Origin: Reichenbachiella faecimaris | GTDB lineage: Bacteria > Bacteroidota > Bacteroidia > Cytophagales > Cyclobacteriaceae | Length of the DNA: 64,000 bases | Direction: 5' to 3' | Assembly (NCBI RefSeq): GCF_900176375.1 | Contig: NZ_FWYF01000002.1 | Coordinates: forward strand, 222,161-286,160 | Part shown: piece after piece, positions 24,760 through 34,493 of the stretch | Numbering within the stretch: position 1 is the stretch's first letter | Layout of the letters: each line of letters opens with the position of its first letter | Translations under genes and position numbers: made by a program | The notes under the pieces: generated by a model | Seen by the model: the letters and a program-made list of their open reading frames with translations, nothing else | Told to the model about the DNA's origin: nothing | The model's database searches: none

Positions 24760-27162
24760 CTAATTAGAATCTTTCACTTCGATCATATCCAAATCGATTT
24801 CCTCATCTTCCCGCTCGTCGTAAAATTCAGGATACTTCTCAATTAATGGATGACTGTGCGTATCTCTGCTTCCTTTATCGAATCTCAACAATAACGCAGG
24901 CAACACAATCAAATTCGTCAGCATGGCCATCAGGAGTGTGGTTGAAGTCAATGCCCCTAAAGCCACTGTCCCACCAAATTCGGATGCAGCAAAAATGACA
25001 AAACCAAAAAAGAGGATAATCGAAGTATAAATCATACTTGCTCCTGTTTCTCTCAGACTTTTACTAACCGCAACAGGCACAAAAAAGTTGTTGGCAAATA
25101 ACTCTTGTCTATACTTAGCTAAGAAATGAATAGAATCGTCTACTGATATTCCAAAAGCAATACTGAAAATCAATGCAGTACTTGGCTTCAGTGGTATACC
25201 TGCAAATCCCATCATACCACCTGTAATCATCAGTGGGATAATGTTGGGAATAAGGCACAAAATGATCATTTTAAAATTCTTGAACAACAGCGCCATGATC
25301 AATGCAATGATGAAGAAAGCAATGATCATACTGGTAATCAAATTGTCAATCAAGAACTTATTTCCCTTAATGAATAAGAGGGTCGTGCCTGTGATGGTCA
25401 CTTTCATTTTGGTCTCACCAAAAATCTCATCAATCTTAGGCTGAATGACGTCGTTTACAAGAACATCCAATTTGTTTGACCCGATATCTGCTATTTTTAG
25501 TGATACTCGGATTTTTTGACCAGTAGAGTCTACAAATGCCTTCGAAATGCCTTTCTGATCAGACTCCTTTTTCAGGTATCTGAAAATAAAATTTTTATCT
25601 CTGTTGTTAGGCAGAGCATACTTGTCGGGATTGTCATTATAAAATGCCTGTCTGGTAGCTTTGATAAAACTAACCACAGAAAGTGGTTGAGAAACATCAT
25701 CCAGTGAGTTTAGGAAAGTCTCAAACTCGTCGATTTTCTTGAGATTTTTCAGGCTTTGAACACCCTTCTTTGTGCCTGTATCAATAATGATCTCCAGCGG
25801 CATTACCCCAGCAAAATTGTCTTCAAAAAACTTTAAGTCTTGTTTGACCTGGCTCTCTTCTGGCAAATCATCTACCATATAAGAACGCGCCTCGATTTTT
25901 GATATACCATAGGCTGATAATACAACAATTATGGCAGCTGCTGCAAATATGTAATACTTGTGGCGGTGAACTAAAAGATCTAGACCAGTGAGTACTTTAT
26001 CCAGTGGTGCAAATTCCAGATGCTTTAAGTGTCTACTAGAAGGTGGCTTCAGGTAAGAAAATACGGCAGGTATCATAATCAAGCTGACCACAAATGTTGC
26101 CAGAATATTGACCCCTGCTATTACACCAAATTCTTTTAGAACCACAATGTCCGTAAAAGCCAGCACCAAGAAACCAACTGCTGTTGTGAAGTTGGTTATC
26201 AAAGTAACAATCCCAATTTTTCTTATGATCGTTTCTAATGCTTTTCGCTGATCGCCATGTTGGAAATACTCCTGGTGATACTTATTCAACATGTACACGG
26301 CATTGGGTATGCCAATGACCACAATGATTGGTGGTATCAGACCTGTAAGTAGCGTGATTTCATAATCGAATAAGGCCAACGTCCCCATGACCCAAACCAC
26401 GATCATACCTATAATAAATAGTGCGACAAGCACTACTTTGAAAGATCTGAAAAACAGGAATAGGATAAAACCTGTCACCATGACTGAGAAGACCAAAAAC
26501 ATATTCAGTTCCTTTTTGATCTTAACTGTATTGATATATCGAACAAATGGCAACCCAGCGTATCTTAGATTGATACCCGTATGTTCTTTGTATTGCTCAG
26601 TCACTTGAAGGATATCACCTACAACAGTATTGCGAGCCTTGGAATTCATCACTTCATTCTCAATGGTCACCAAAACCATATTGGCTCCATTTTCGGTATT
26701 AAGCAATTGACCACTGTAAAATTTTAAACTTTGACAGTAGGCAATCAAGCTATCCAATACTTTTTGATCTGATGGTACATCAGTAAAAACATTTTCTAGT
26801 TCGAAGCGATTGTCTTCTTTATCCTTAACCAATCGCTTTAAACTTGGCAGGCTCAATACATCTTTGACATAACTAATATTGGCAAGTTCATCAGTCATGT
26901 ATTTTAGTTTGCGGAAATTGTCTGCCAGATAGACCGCGCTGTCCTTTATACCAATAGCCAGGATATTACCATCCTCCCCAAATTCTTTTTTGAATTCCTT
27001 AAAATAGATCATTTCTGGATCCGTCTTAGGGACGATATTAGCCAGACTAAACGACCATTTAACTTCCTGAGCCTTATAGGCCATAAAGCCTGTAATGCCG
27101 AAAAGTGCAAGGATCAAAATGAGCCTCTGCTTGAGTATGATTTGTGAAAGTTTATACCACAT
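24760..27162 (-). CDS. RND/MMPL superfamily exporter
   Basis: An 800-residue inner-membrane protein with two-fold RND architecture: one N-terminal helix, a large periplasmic domain (~35-215), a block of helices (~220-385), a second helix and periplasmic domain (~410-620), and a second helix block to ~765, then an acidic tail. SSD/MMPL-like segments such as TNFTTAVGFLVLAFTD and SIAFGISVDDSIHFLAKYR are clear. Relatives export lipids or hydrophobic compounds (MMPL, hopanoid transporters). No adaptor or TolC gene is adjacent. The start was placed at ATG 27162 instead of the upstream in-frame TTG at 27168. It may be cotranscribed with ileS. Confidence 0.88.
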   Translation of the reverse strand: MWYKLSQIILKQRLILILALFGITGFMAYKAQEVKWSFSLANIVPKTDPEMIYFKEFKKEFGEDGNILAIGIKDSAVYLADNFRKLKYMTDELANISYVKDVLSLPSLKRLVKDKEDNRFELENVFTDVPSDQKVLDSLIAYCQSLKFYSGQLLNTENGANMVLVTIENEVMNSKARNTVVGDILQVTEQYKEHTGINLRYAGLPFVRYINTVKIKKELNMFLVFSVMVTGFILFLFFRSFKVVLVALFIIGMIVVWVMGTLALFDYEITLLTGLIPPIIVVIGIPNAVYMLNKYHQEYFQHGDQRKALETIIRKIGIVTLITNFTTAVGFLVLAFTDIVVLKEFGVIAGVNILATFVVSLIMIPAVFSYLKPPSSRHLKHLEFAPLDKVLTGLDLLVHRHKYYIFAAAAIIVVLSAYGISKIEARSYMVDDLPEESQVKQDLKFFEDNFAGVMPLEIIIDTGTKKGVQSLKNLKKIDEFETFLNSLDDVSQPLSVVSFIKATRQAFYNDNPDKYALPNNRDKNFIFRYLKKESDQKGISKAFVDSTGQKIRVSLKIADIGSNKLDVLVNDVIQPKIDEIFGETKMKVTITGTTLLFIKGNKFLIDNLITSMIIAFFIIALIMALLFKNFKMIILCLIPNIIPLMITGGMMGFAGIPLKPSTALIFSIAFGISVDDSIHFLAKYRQELFANNFFVPVAVSKSLRETGASMIYTSIILFFGFVIFAASEFGGTVALGALTSTTLLMAMLTNLIVLPALLLRFDKGSRDTHSHPLIEKYPEFYDEREDEEIDLDMIEVKDSN

Positions 27163-27281
27163 GAGCAAAAATGAATCTGCAAAGGTAAGGATTTTTACTA
27201 TTTAAAAGAGGCTCTGTTTTTTTTGTTGCTGACACCAAAATCCAGCCAATTCTTTTTCCTCTTATTATTTCCAAAAGGCAT

Positions 27282-27306
27282 AAAAAAAGGAGGTTTGCCC
27301 TCCCTT
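27282..27306 (-). terminator. Terminator downstream of the intact TerB-like gene
   Basis: On the minus strand a short GC-rich stem (CCTCC 27299-27303 with GGAGG 27289-27293, extendable by weaker pairs) is followed by a run of seven T. It lies between the TerB-like gene (stop at 27337) and the RND gene. Confidence 0.65.
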
Positions 27307-27336
27307 CAATAAGTTGCTTAGGTGTTGTGATGACCA

Positions 27337-27732
27337 CTAGTTTTGGTACTTCAATACAGCCTTTTTCAATGACTCTCTGTTGGCTACTATAGTTGGGTCT
27401 GAATAGACCTTGGCAGATAGCTCGGCAATGACGGCTTTCTTGAATCCAAGTTTCACAGCTACCTCTTCACAATACTTCACCTCACTAAGGAATACTTCCT
27501 TGTCAATTTTCATCAATTGAACTACATTAAAAAGGTACTCAAATTTATCATCGTCAGTCATTGTATTCAATGGTGGTAACGGTTCTGGATTTTCTAACAA
27601 ACCGTAAATTTCATCTTCAGAAACTCCATTGGCCTTTCCGACCATTAAAATCATTTCTTTTTCATCGTCCGCAAAGTCGTTATCGATATTTGCCAACTTC
27701 ACTAACATGCTTAGTTGTGATTTTATGCTCAT
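27337..27732 (-). CDS. TerB-like (tellurite-resistance-type) helical protein
   Basis: A 131-residue all-helical cytosolic protein resembling the TerB family: an N-terminal helix pair with acidic DNDFADDEKEMI, then DDDKFEYLFNVVQLMKIDKEVFLSEVKYCEEVAVKLGF, a two-repeat pattern typical of TerB domains with conserved D/E for metal. The biochemical role of TerB domains is not settled; they often sit with stress or envelope systems. A closely related but frameshifted paralogue lies directly upstream on the same strand, so this is one of a tandem duplication. No other ter genes are nearby. Confidence 0.75.
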   Translation of the reverse strand: MSIKSQLSMLVKLANIDNDFADDEKEMILMVGKANGVSEDEIYGLLENPEPLPPLNTMTDDDKFEYLFNVVQLMKIDKEVFLSEVKYCEEVAVKLGFKKAVIAELSAKVYSDPTIVANRESLKKAVLKYQN

Positions 27733-27764
27733 TGTTTATTAAGGTTTATAAATGCAAGCGCATT

Positions 27765-27772
27765 CAAAGGTA
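27765..27772 (-). promoter_or_regulatory. Promoter -7 element for the intact TerB-like gene
   Basis: TACCTTTG on the minus strand is a perfect TAnnTTTG match, 33 bp before the ATG at 27732. No convincing TTG at -33. Confidence 0.45.
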
Positions 27773-27776
27773 AAAA

Positions 27777-28191
27777 TTAAATCAATTTATGCTTTTCTAT
27801 TATTGAGAGGAGCATTTCTTTATTTGCGCTCAGTGCTGGGTCTCCAAATATCCGACTACTCAATGCACTCACCACTTGTTTTTTGTAGCCCAGTCTTTCT
27901 GCAAGTTCCTCACAAAATCTAATTTCACTTAAATATACCTTTTTATCCACTTTCATCAACTGAATTAGATTATATAGATATTCAAATTTATCATCTTCCG
28001 AAAGATTTTCTATGGTTGGCAATTCATGTTGCTTTTCAGCTAATAAGTCCTCGAAATAATTGATCAATGTCCTTTTTTGGTATATGGTTAGCCTCAGCCA
28101 AGGTATAAATCATTCGCTTTTCTAGTGGGGACAACTGCTTATCCACCAAGGAGAGCTGAATGAGAATGCTCATCTGAGTACGAATGTCCAT
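27777..28191 (-). pseudogene. Frameshifted TerB-like paralogue
   Basis: Two overlapping frames together align along the full length of the neighbouring 131-aa TerB-like protein. The first (ATG at 28191) encodes MDIRTQMSILIQ to about DIDQLF, then runs into a stop at 28036. The second supplies FEDLLAEKQHELP to the end near 27777, including SEDDKFEYLYNLIQLMKVDK, which matches the paralogue. Removing one T in the TTATTT stretch near 28052-28060 (minus strand) would restore a ~137-residue protein. It could be a recent pseudogene or a sequencing/assembly error. A programmed frameshift is less likely, as there is no typical slippery heptamer and pseudoknot. Confidence 0.75.
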
Positions 28192-28221
28192 TTTAATACC
28201 TTTTGCTTCAAAATAAATATA

Positions 28222-28229
28222 CAAAATTA
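28222..28229 (-). promoter_or_regulatory. Promoter -7 element for the frameshifted TerB-like gene
   Basis: TAATTTTG on the minus strand, a perfect TAnnTTTG match 31 bp before the ATG at 28191, so the broken gene keeps a plausible promoter. Confidence 0.45.
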
Positions 28230-28534
28230 AAAGGACTGAATGGTCGCTTGATTTGGTGGTGCCACAAAATAAACTCATCAACTAAGTTATTTCCTATATA
28301 GGTCAGTATGGCAGACGGTAGTTAATTGTTTTCAATTTGTCCATAAAGTTTTCATTTTTATGGAAATTGAGCATAACGTAAAACTTACATATTTGATGCC
28401 ATTTTGCTATTAGTTTAAAAAAATGCTTTAATTTAGAAACCCAATCAGCATTTTAAAAACATTATATATATTGAGTTGTGCTTTCTAAATTCAATTAGTT
28501 TCTGAACCAAGCATAACTTAAATTAATACAATAT

Positions 28535-29740
<1,206 letters not shown>

Positions 29741-29762
29741 GACAATGAAAAATATGAAAAGG

Positions 29763-29790
29763 AAAGGCGAATCAGATGATTCGCCTTTTT
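29763..29790. terminator. Bidirectional terminator between antiporter and TonB genes
   Basis: A 12-bp perfect stem (AAAGGCGAATCA at 29763-29774 with its complement at 29777-29788) and a 2-nt apparent loop, then a T-run on the plus strand. It ends 3 bp before the stop of the convergent TonB gene. Confidence 0.85.
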
Positions 29791-29792
29791 TA

Positions 29793-30467
29793 TTAGCCTA
29801 GTTTAAAAGTGACTGGAAGTATCATTCGAACCTTTACTGGCTGACCCCTTTGCTTACCTGGTGACCAATCCGGGGCATTTTTAATTACACGGACTGCTTC
29901 TTCATCACAACCAGCTCCTATACCTTTGATGGCCTGTACTTCCGTGAGCTTCCCGTTTTTATCAATCACAAACTGTACATATACTTTGCCTTCTATGCCC
30001 ATACGTCTGGCCTGATTGGGGTACTTCATTTGTTTGGCCACATGTTTGTAAAAGGTCGACATACCACCAATAGGTTCTGGCATTGACTCAACGAATATCA
30101 ATACCTCCTCAACTATTTCTGGTGGTAATGGCTCGTCAAAAATTGGATCTTCGAAAGTATCATCTTCATTTATTTCAACATCAATAATTGACTTGACATC
30201 TTCTTCGATCTCTTCCTCATCCGGCACCTCAACTATCTTCGGCAGCACCACTACTGGGGGTGGTGGAGGGGGCTGCAGCGTTTGCGGTATTTCCATGATT
30301 TCCTCAAAATCATCATCTATTTCGCCGAGATTAACCAAACCTCCATCCCCATAAAACCGCCACTCAAAGGCGGATATGACAAGCATCAGACTGGTCGCTA
30401 GCCCTATATTAAAAAAGGCATTCCTCTTCCGTTCCAAATCGATCTTTGGATTTTTTCTTAATTCCAT
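29793..30467 (-). CDS. TonB family energy-transducing protein
   Basis: A 224-residue protein with a short basic cytoplasmic N-terminus, one membrane helix (~17-33), a periplasmic linker with a run of six Pro (QPPPPPPVVVLP) and a long acidic stretch, and a C-terminal TonB domain (~135-224: MKYPNQARRMGIEGKVYVQFVIDKNG and GCDEEAVRVIKN). TonB proteins transmit proton-motive force from ExbB/ExbD to outer-membrane receptors. No exbBD or receptor gene is adjacent, so the partner is unknown. It lies 85 bp downstream of the sigma-factor/small-membrane-protein pair on the same strand and may be controlled by it. Confidence 0.92.
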   Translation of the reverse strand: MELRKNPKIDLERKRNAFFNIGLATSLMLVISAFEWRFYGDGGLVNLGEIDDDFEEIMEIPQTLQPPPPPPVVVLPKIVEVPDEEEIEEDVKSIIDVEINEDDTFEDPIFDEPLPPEIVEEVLIFVESMPEPIGGMSTFYKHVAKQMKYPNQARRMGIEGKVYVQFVIDKNGKLTEVQAIKGIGAGCDEEAVRVIKNAPDWSPGKQRGQPVKVRMILPVTFKLG

Positions 30468-30552
30468 GATTATTGAATTTATGTTAGTAATACATTCACC
30501 ACTTTGGCGAATCAGAACTAAGACTATCCCGGGCGAGTCTTTTGTCTTCTAT

Positions 30553-30810
30553 TTATTCGGTTTTGAATTCATCAAAAATATCTACATCTTCTTGTTGGGT
30601 AGGTGCTGGCCTTTCTTCAATTCGCTTGATACCAGCATACATCATTGCACCAATAGCTAAAGCTGCTAGCACAATCGCCAATATCCTAAACCAGCGACCT
30701 TTACCGCTCTCTTTTGGTTCATTAGGATAAAGCCCTTTGAAATCCATGTGCCTCTGAATCTGACCTTTACTCAATGCCTTTCTCCTCAATCTGATATCGT
30801 ATCTAGTCAT
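30553..30810 (-). CDS. Small single-pass membrane protein paired with the ECF sigma factor
   Basis: An 85-residue protein: a basic N-terminal ~40 residues, one hydrophobic helix (about 42-60), then an acidic tail ending DVDIFDEFKTE. The start overlaps the end of the sigma factor gene by 8 bp, so translation is coupled. Position and topology (cytoplasmic N-terminus, one helix) are those of small membrane anti-sigma or sigma-regulating proteins. No zinc-binding HxxxCxxC motif is present, so a ZAS-type anti-sigma is excluded and the role is only inferred. Confidence 0.7.
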   Translation of the reverse strand: MTRYDIRLRRKALSKGQIQRHMDFKGLYPNEPKESGKGRWFRILAIVLAALAIGAMMYAGIKRIEERPAPTQQEDVDIFDEFKTE

Positions 30811-31381
30811 TGTTCCCCTTATTCATTTTTTCATATCGCCTCTTCAATTTATCGAGTGATCGATACATTTTCATTTTTACAGCACTTTCTTTTTTATCCA
30901 AAATGAAGGCTATTTCTTTGAAATTCTTGGTTTCAAAGAATTTCAATTCCAATATTCTAATCTCTTCGTCCTCCAGTTCACTGATCAACTCGGCCAGCAC
31001 TCTTTGCTTTTGCTCCATGTCAACCTCATCCAGTTCGCTACAAGTCATTACCAAACTCACCTTCTGGTCTTCCAAACTCAAGAGCCGTCTCTTATTGTCA
31101 CGAAAGTGCCTGTTCGTTTCATTTGTAGCAATACGATAAAGCCAAGCACCAAAAGGAACACCCCTAAACTCAAACTTGTCCAACGAATGCATAGCATTCA
31201 TAAAAACCTTAGAGGTTAAATCCGCGGCCAAGTCTTCATCGTCCGTTTTTCTATGGATATATCTGAAGATTACTTCATAATACTTGTTGTAGATGGGTTC
31301 GAAGAAAAGCAAGTCTGTCTTTGCTCTGGCTATCATTGCCTCTTCTTCATCCCAATCATTACGGTTTGTATGTGTATCCAA
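30803..31381 (-). CDS. ECF-type RNA polymerase sigma factor
   Basis: A 192-residue sigma-70 family protein. Region 2 is seen as YNKYYEVIFRYIHRKTDDEDLAADLTSKVFMNA followed by PFGAWLYRIATNETNRHFRDNKRR. Region 4 is seen as LELKFFETKNFKEIAFILDKKESAVKMKMYRSLDKLKRRYE. The start is a TTG at 31381, since DWDEEEAMIARAKTD is the normal lead-in to region 2. An ATG at 31336 with a GAAGAGG upstream is the alternative. It heads a probable operon with the 85-aa membrane protein and perhaps tonB, and diverges from the cyclo-ligase gene. The regulon is unknown. Confidence 0.9.
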   Translation of the reverse strand: MDTHTNRNDWDEEEAMIARAKTDLLFFEPIYNKYYEVIFRYIHRKTDDEDLAADLTSKVFMNAMHSLDKFEFRGVPFGAWLYRIATNETNRHFRDNKRRLLSLEDQKVSLVMTCSELDEVDMEQKQRVLAELISELEDEEIRILELKFFETKNFKEIAFILDKKESAVKMKMYRSLDKLKRRYEKMNKGNND

Positions 31382-31438
31382 TGAATTAATCTTTGTAGTT
31401 ATAATCCTACATCATCTAAAAAGTCACAACTATTTTAT

Positions 31439-31446
31439 CAAAAATA
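31439..31446 (-). promoter_or_regulatory. Promoter -7 element upstream of the ECF sigma gene
   Basis: TATTTTTG on the minus strand matches TAnnTTTG, 58 bp before the TTG start. The -33 region is not clear. Confidence 0.35.
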
Positions 31447-31493
31447 ACCGTCTCGAAATATATGCCTCTATGGATATGTATTAATTTCGGGAT

Positions 31494-32087
31494 ATGAGTC
31501 AGTCTACTCCCATTATCGACAAGAAAAAGTATCGCACTGTTTATTTGCGTAAAAGAAAGATGCTCGGAGCCAGGGACTTTGATAAGAAGAACGCGAGATT
31601 GCTCTATCATTTCCACAAATTCTTTGATGGGCACACCAGTTCAATGGTTCATTCTTTTTTGTCTATCGAGAAAAACAAGGAAGTAAACACTTGGCCTCTA
31701 ATCGAGTGGCTCAAATCTAAAAGCAAACAAATTGTAGTTTCCAGATGCAGTACTACTAGCAATGAGCTAACCCACTATCTGTTTGAAGATTATAAACAAC
31801 TGAAAGAAAGTAAATACGGAATTCCTGAACCTCAAAATGGCACCATTGTACTACCCAAAGATTTGGATGTAGTTCTTATCCCACTGATCGTGTTTGATCG
31901 CTTAGGTCAGCGTGTGGGCTATGGAGCAGGGTATTATGATCGATTTTTGACTGAATGCTCTAAAGACTGTGTGAAGGTAGGACTAAGTCTGGCACCTCCA
32001 CTAGATGAAATCCCGTTTACCGAACCACATGACATCCCAATGGATTACTGCATCACTCCTTTGGGCGTCTATTCTTTCAATCCATAA
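31494..32087 (+). CDS. 5-formyltetrahydrofolate cyclo-ligase
   Basis: A 197-residue enzyme that converts 5-formyl-THF to 5,10-methenyl-THF using ATP. The family signature is near the C-terminus: DVVLIPLIVFDRLGQRVGYGAGYYDRFL, the phosphate-binding glycine loop with the GYYDR end. The basic N-terminus (KKKYRTVYLRKRKML) and MVHSFLSIEKNKEVNTWPLI also fit the family. Length is normal. It lies 9 bp before the YpdA gene, so the two are cotranscribed. Confidence 0.93.
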   Translation: MSQSTPIIDKKKYRTVYLRKRKMLGARDFDKKNARLLYHFHKFFDGHTSSMVHSFLSIEKNKEVNTWPLIEWLKSKSKQIVVSRCSTTSNELTHYLFEDYKQLKESKYGIPEPQNGTIVLPKDLDVVLIPLIVFDRLGQRVGYGAGYYDRFLTECSKDCVKVGLSLAPPLDEIPFTEPHDIPMDYCITPLGVYSFNP

Positions 32088-32096
32088 ATTCGAAAT

Positions 32097-33095
32097 ATGA
32101 GTGATAAATTAGATGTAGTGATTATTGGTGCTGGCCCTATCGGCCTGGCTTGTGGTATAGAAGCAAAAAAGAACAACCTTACTTATCAGATTTTAGAGAA
32201 GGGTTGTCTGGTAAATTCGCTCTACAATTACCCCATGAATATGACTTTCTTCTCTACTTCGGATAAACTCGAAATTGGGGGAGTACCTTTCATCTCTCAC
32301 AATAATAAACCTACAAGAGCAGAAGCATTAGAGTATTACAGACGAGTAACCACCTCATGGGAACTGAATGTGAATTTGTATGAAGGCGTTCAAGAAGTAA
32401 TGAAAGGTGAATATTTTGAAATCCTTTCAGAAAAAACCACTTACATCGCAAGGAACCTGATAATTGCCACTGGATTTTATGACTTGCCATTCTTATTAAA
32501 TGTGCCTGGTGAGCATCTACCCAAAGTAAAACACTACTATGATGAACCTCATCCCTATTTCGGTCAAAAGATCATTGTAGTGGGTGCAGCCAATTCAGCA
32601 GTGGATGTAGCCTTGGAGACCTATCGAAAAGGAGCTGAAGTCACTATGGTCGTGCGCGAACCTGAGATTAATCCAAGGGTAAAATATTGGGTAAAGCCTG
32701 ATATTGAGAATAGGATCAAAGAATCTTCCATTTTGGCCTATTTCGATTCGTCAATTACTGAAATCCGCGAAAAGGAAGTGGACATTCAAACGTCCAAGGG
32801 CTCAAAAACATTGGCCAATGATTTCGTACTGGCCATGACTGGATATCAACCTAATTTTACCTTCCTAAAATCAATGGGCGTGAAAATCGAATCGGACGAA
32901 ATGCAAACACCAGCTCACAATCCCGAAACCATGGAAACCAATGTCAAGGGTATTTACTTAGCTGGAGTCATTTGCGGCGGTTTGCAAACCAATAAATGGT
33001 TTATAGAAAATTCAAGAATACACGCCGAGGTGATAATTAAAGAAATAGTGAAAAATGAAATAATGATTAATGACATTAGTTCAAATATTCATTAA
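32097..33095 (+). CDS. ypdA: YpdA-type bacillithiol disulfide reductase (putative)
   Basis: A 332-residue flavoprotein with two Rossmann motifs: the FAD site GAGPIG (11-16) and the NADPH site VVGAANSAVDVALE (~160-173). The ILEKGCLVNSLYNYP segment near residue 33 and the C-terminal NPETMETNVKGIYLAGVICGG are typical of YpdA rather than thioredoxin reductase, and no CxxC pair is present. In Firmicutes YpdA reduces bacillithiol disulfide, and Bacteroidota encode bacillithiol genes as well. No bsh genes lie in this window, so the thiol identity is inferred. It runs convergent to the AGCS symporter with a 10-bp gap. Confidence 0.88.
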   Translation: MSDKLDVVIIGAGPIGLACGIEAKKNNLTYQILEKGCLVNSLYNYPMNMTFFSTSDKLEIGGVPFISHNNKPTRAEALEYYRRVTTSWELNVNLYEGVQEVMKGEYFEILSEKTTYIARNLIIATGFYDLPFLLNVPGEHLPKVKHYYDEPHPYFGQKIIVVGAANSAVDVALETYRKGAEVTMVVREPEINPRVKYWVKPDIENRIKESSILAYFDSSITEIREKEVDIQTSKGSKTLANDFVLAMTGYQPNFTFLKSMGVKIESDEMQTPAHNPETMETNVKGIYLAGVICGGLQTNKWFIENSRIHAEVIIKEIVKNEIMINDISSNIH

Positions 33096-33105
33096 TCACT
33101 TTTAA

Positions 33106-34479
33106 TTATTCATTCAAATCAGCGAAATACCTTTTTGCCTCCTTCAGCACTTTTGGAGACAGATAAATTGCCGAAACCATAGTAGGAATCGCCATCAGCC
33201 CATACATCACAAAGATCAGATTCACTACGCCATTTAGCGACCAAACGGATCCGATCACAATGATGGCTACATACCAATAGTTGAATAAATAACCATGCTC
33301 TGCTCCAAATAGATAAGAGAAACATTTTTTACCATAATATGCCATTCCGAAAACCGTGGTAAATGCAAAAATCAAGACTGGAATAAATAAAATATAATGT
33401 CCTACCACAGGGATGGATTGCTCAAATGCCTGTGCTGTAAGTGAAATGCCATCATTGCCACCAGCTTGCCATACACCAGTAGAAAGTATACACAGCCCCG
33501 TCATGGTACACACGATCAGTGTGTCTACTACTGGCCCTAGCATGGCCACCAATCCTTCACGAATGGGTTCGTTCGTTTTGGCTGCTCCATGCATCATGGG
33601 CGCAGTACCTATCCCAGCTTCATTGGAGAAGGCCGCTCGCTTGGCTCCTTCTATAATTACTGCACCCACTGCTCCTCCCAGCACTGCATTTGCTGTAAAA
33701 GCATCTTCGAAAATCAGAAAGAAGTTTTCCACGACTGATCCAGCATTAATCAGCATAATCAGAACTACGCTCAGTCCATAGACTACCACCATGGCTGGCA
33801 CCAGTTTAGAAGCTACATCAGCGATCCTTTTGAGCCCTCCGAAAATAACCAGTGCAGTAAAAAAGGTGATGATTAGCCCAATTCCAATATTTACCATCAA
33901 CTCATTTTGCCCCATCCACCCCATGGGTTTCAGCACTACATCTTTGGTAACTTGTACTATCTGATTGGCTTGAAAAATAGGTGTTGCACCAAAGAGTCCT
34001 GCGATACAAAAGAAGGCGGCAAGTGGTTTCCATATTTTTGGCATGCCCTCTCTAATCACATACATGGGACCGCCTTGCAAATCTCCAAGGCTATCTTTGC
34101 CTCTATACATCACAGCCAAAGAGCATGTAAAAAATTTAGTGGTTATACCCAATAGAGCACTTACCCACATCCAGAATATTGCACCTGGTCCCCCAGCCAC
34201 AATGGCCAATGCCACACCACTGATATTGCCCATGCCGACTGTGGCTGCCAAGTGACCAGACAAGGCCTGAAAGTGACTGATTTCACCCTTTTCTTCAGGG
34301 TCATCGTACTTTCCTCGTAGCACGTTGATGCCATGTTTGAAATAACGAAAAGGAAGGAAGCGAGCATATAATGTAAAGAATAAACCTCCGCCTAAAAGCA
34401 AAACCAGCAGTGGCAAACCCCAGACATAGCTGACGGCAATATTGAAAAAATTCTCAAGGGATTTTAAAAGTTCAAACAT
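33106..34479 (-). CDS. Alanine/glycine:cation (AGCS) symporter
   Basis: A 457-residue membrane protein of the sodium:alanine symporter family (AlsT/AgcS). About eleven helices are seen. Family segments include GGPMYVIREGMP near residue 140, GGLKRIADVASKLVPAMVVVYGL near 210, and AFSNEAGIGTAPMMHGAAKT near 290, which holds the signature of this family. The start was placed at the ATG at 34479 (MFELLKSLENFF), because an upstream in-frame start at 34521 would overlap the esterase gene and adds no family sequence. It is 14 bp after the TesA-like gene, so the two may form an operon. Confidence 0.92.
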   Translation of the reverse strand: MFELLKSLENFFNIAVSYVWGLPLLVLLLGGGLFFTLYARFLPFRYFKHGINVLRGKYDDPEEKGEISHFQALSGHLAATVGMGNISGVALAIVAGGPGAIFWMWVSALLGITTKFFTCSLAVMYRGKDSLGDLQGGPMYVIREGMPKIWKPLAAFFCIAGLFGATPIFQANQIVQVTKDVVLKPMGWMGQNELMVNIGIGLIITFFTALVIFGGLKRIADVASKLVPAMVVVYGLSVVLIMLINAGSVVENFFLIFEDAFTANAVLGGAVGAVIIEGAKRAAFSNEAGIGTAPMMHGAAKTNEPIREGLVAMLGPVVDTLIVCTMTGLCILSTGVWQAGGNDGISLTAQAFEQSIPVVGHYILFIPVLIFAFTTVFGMAYYGKKCFSYLFGAEHGYLFNYWYVAIIVIGSVWSLNGVVNLIFVMYGLMAIPTMVSAIYLSPKVLKEAKRYFADLNE

Positions 34480-34493
34480 ATTTTGGGTTGTGA

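Noticed and set aside
27777-28281. Programmed ribosomal frameshift in the TerB-like paralogue
   Set aside because: There is no clear slippery heptamer and stimulatory structure at the break, and TerB proteins are not known to use one. A mutation or sequence error is simpler.
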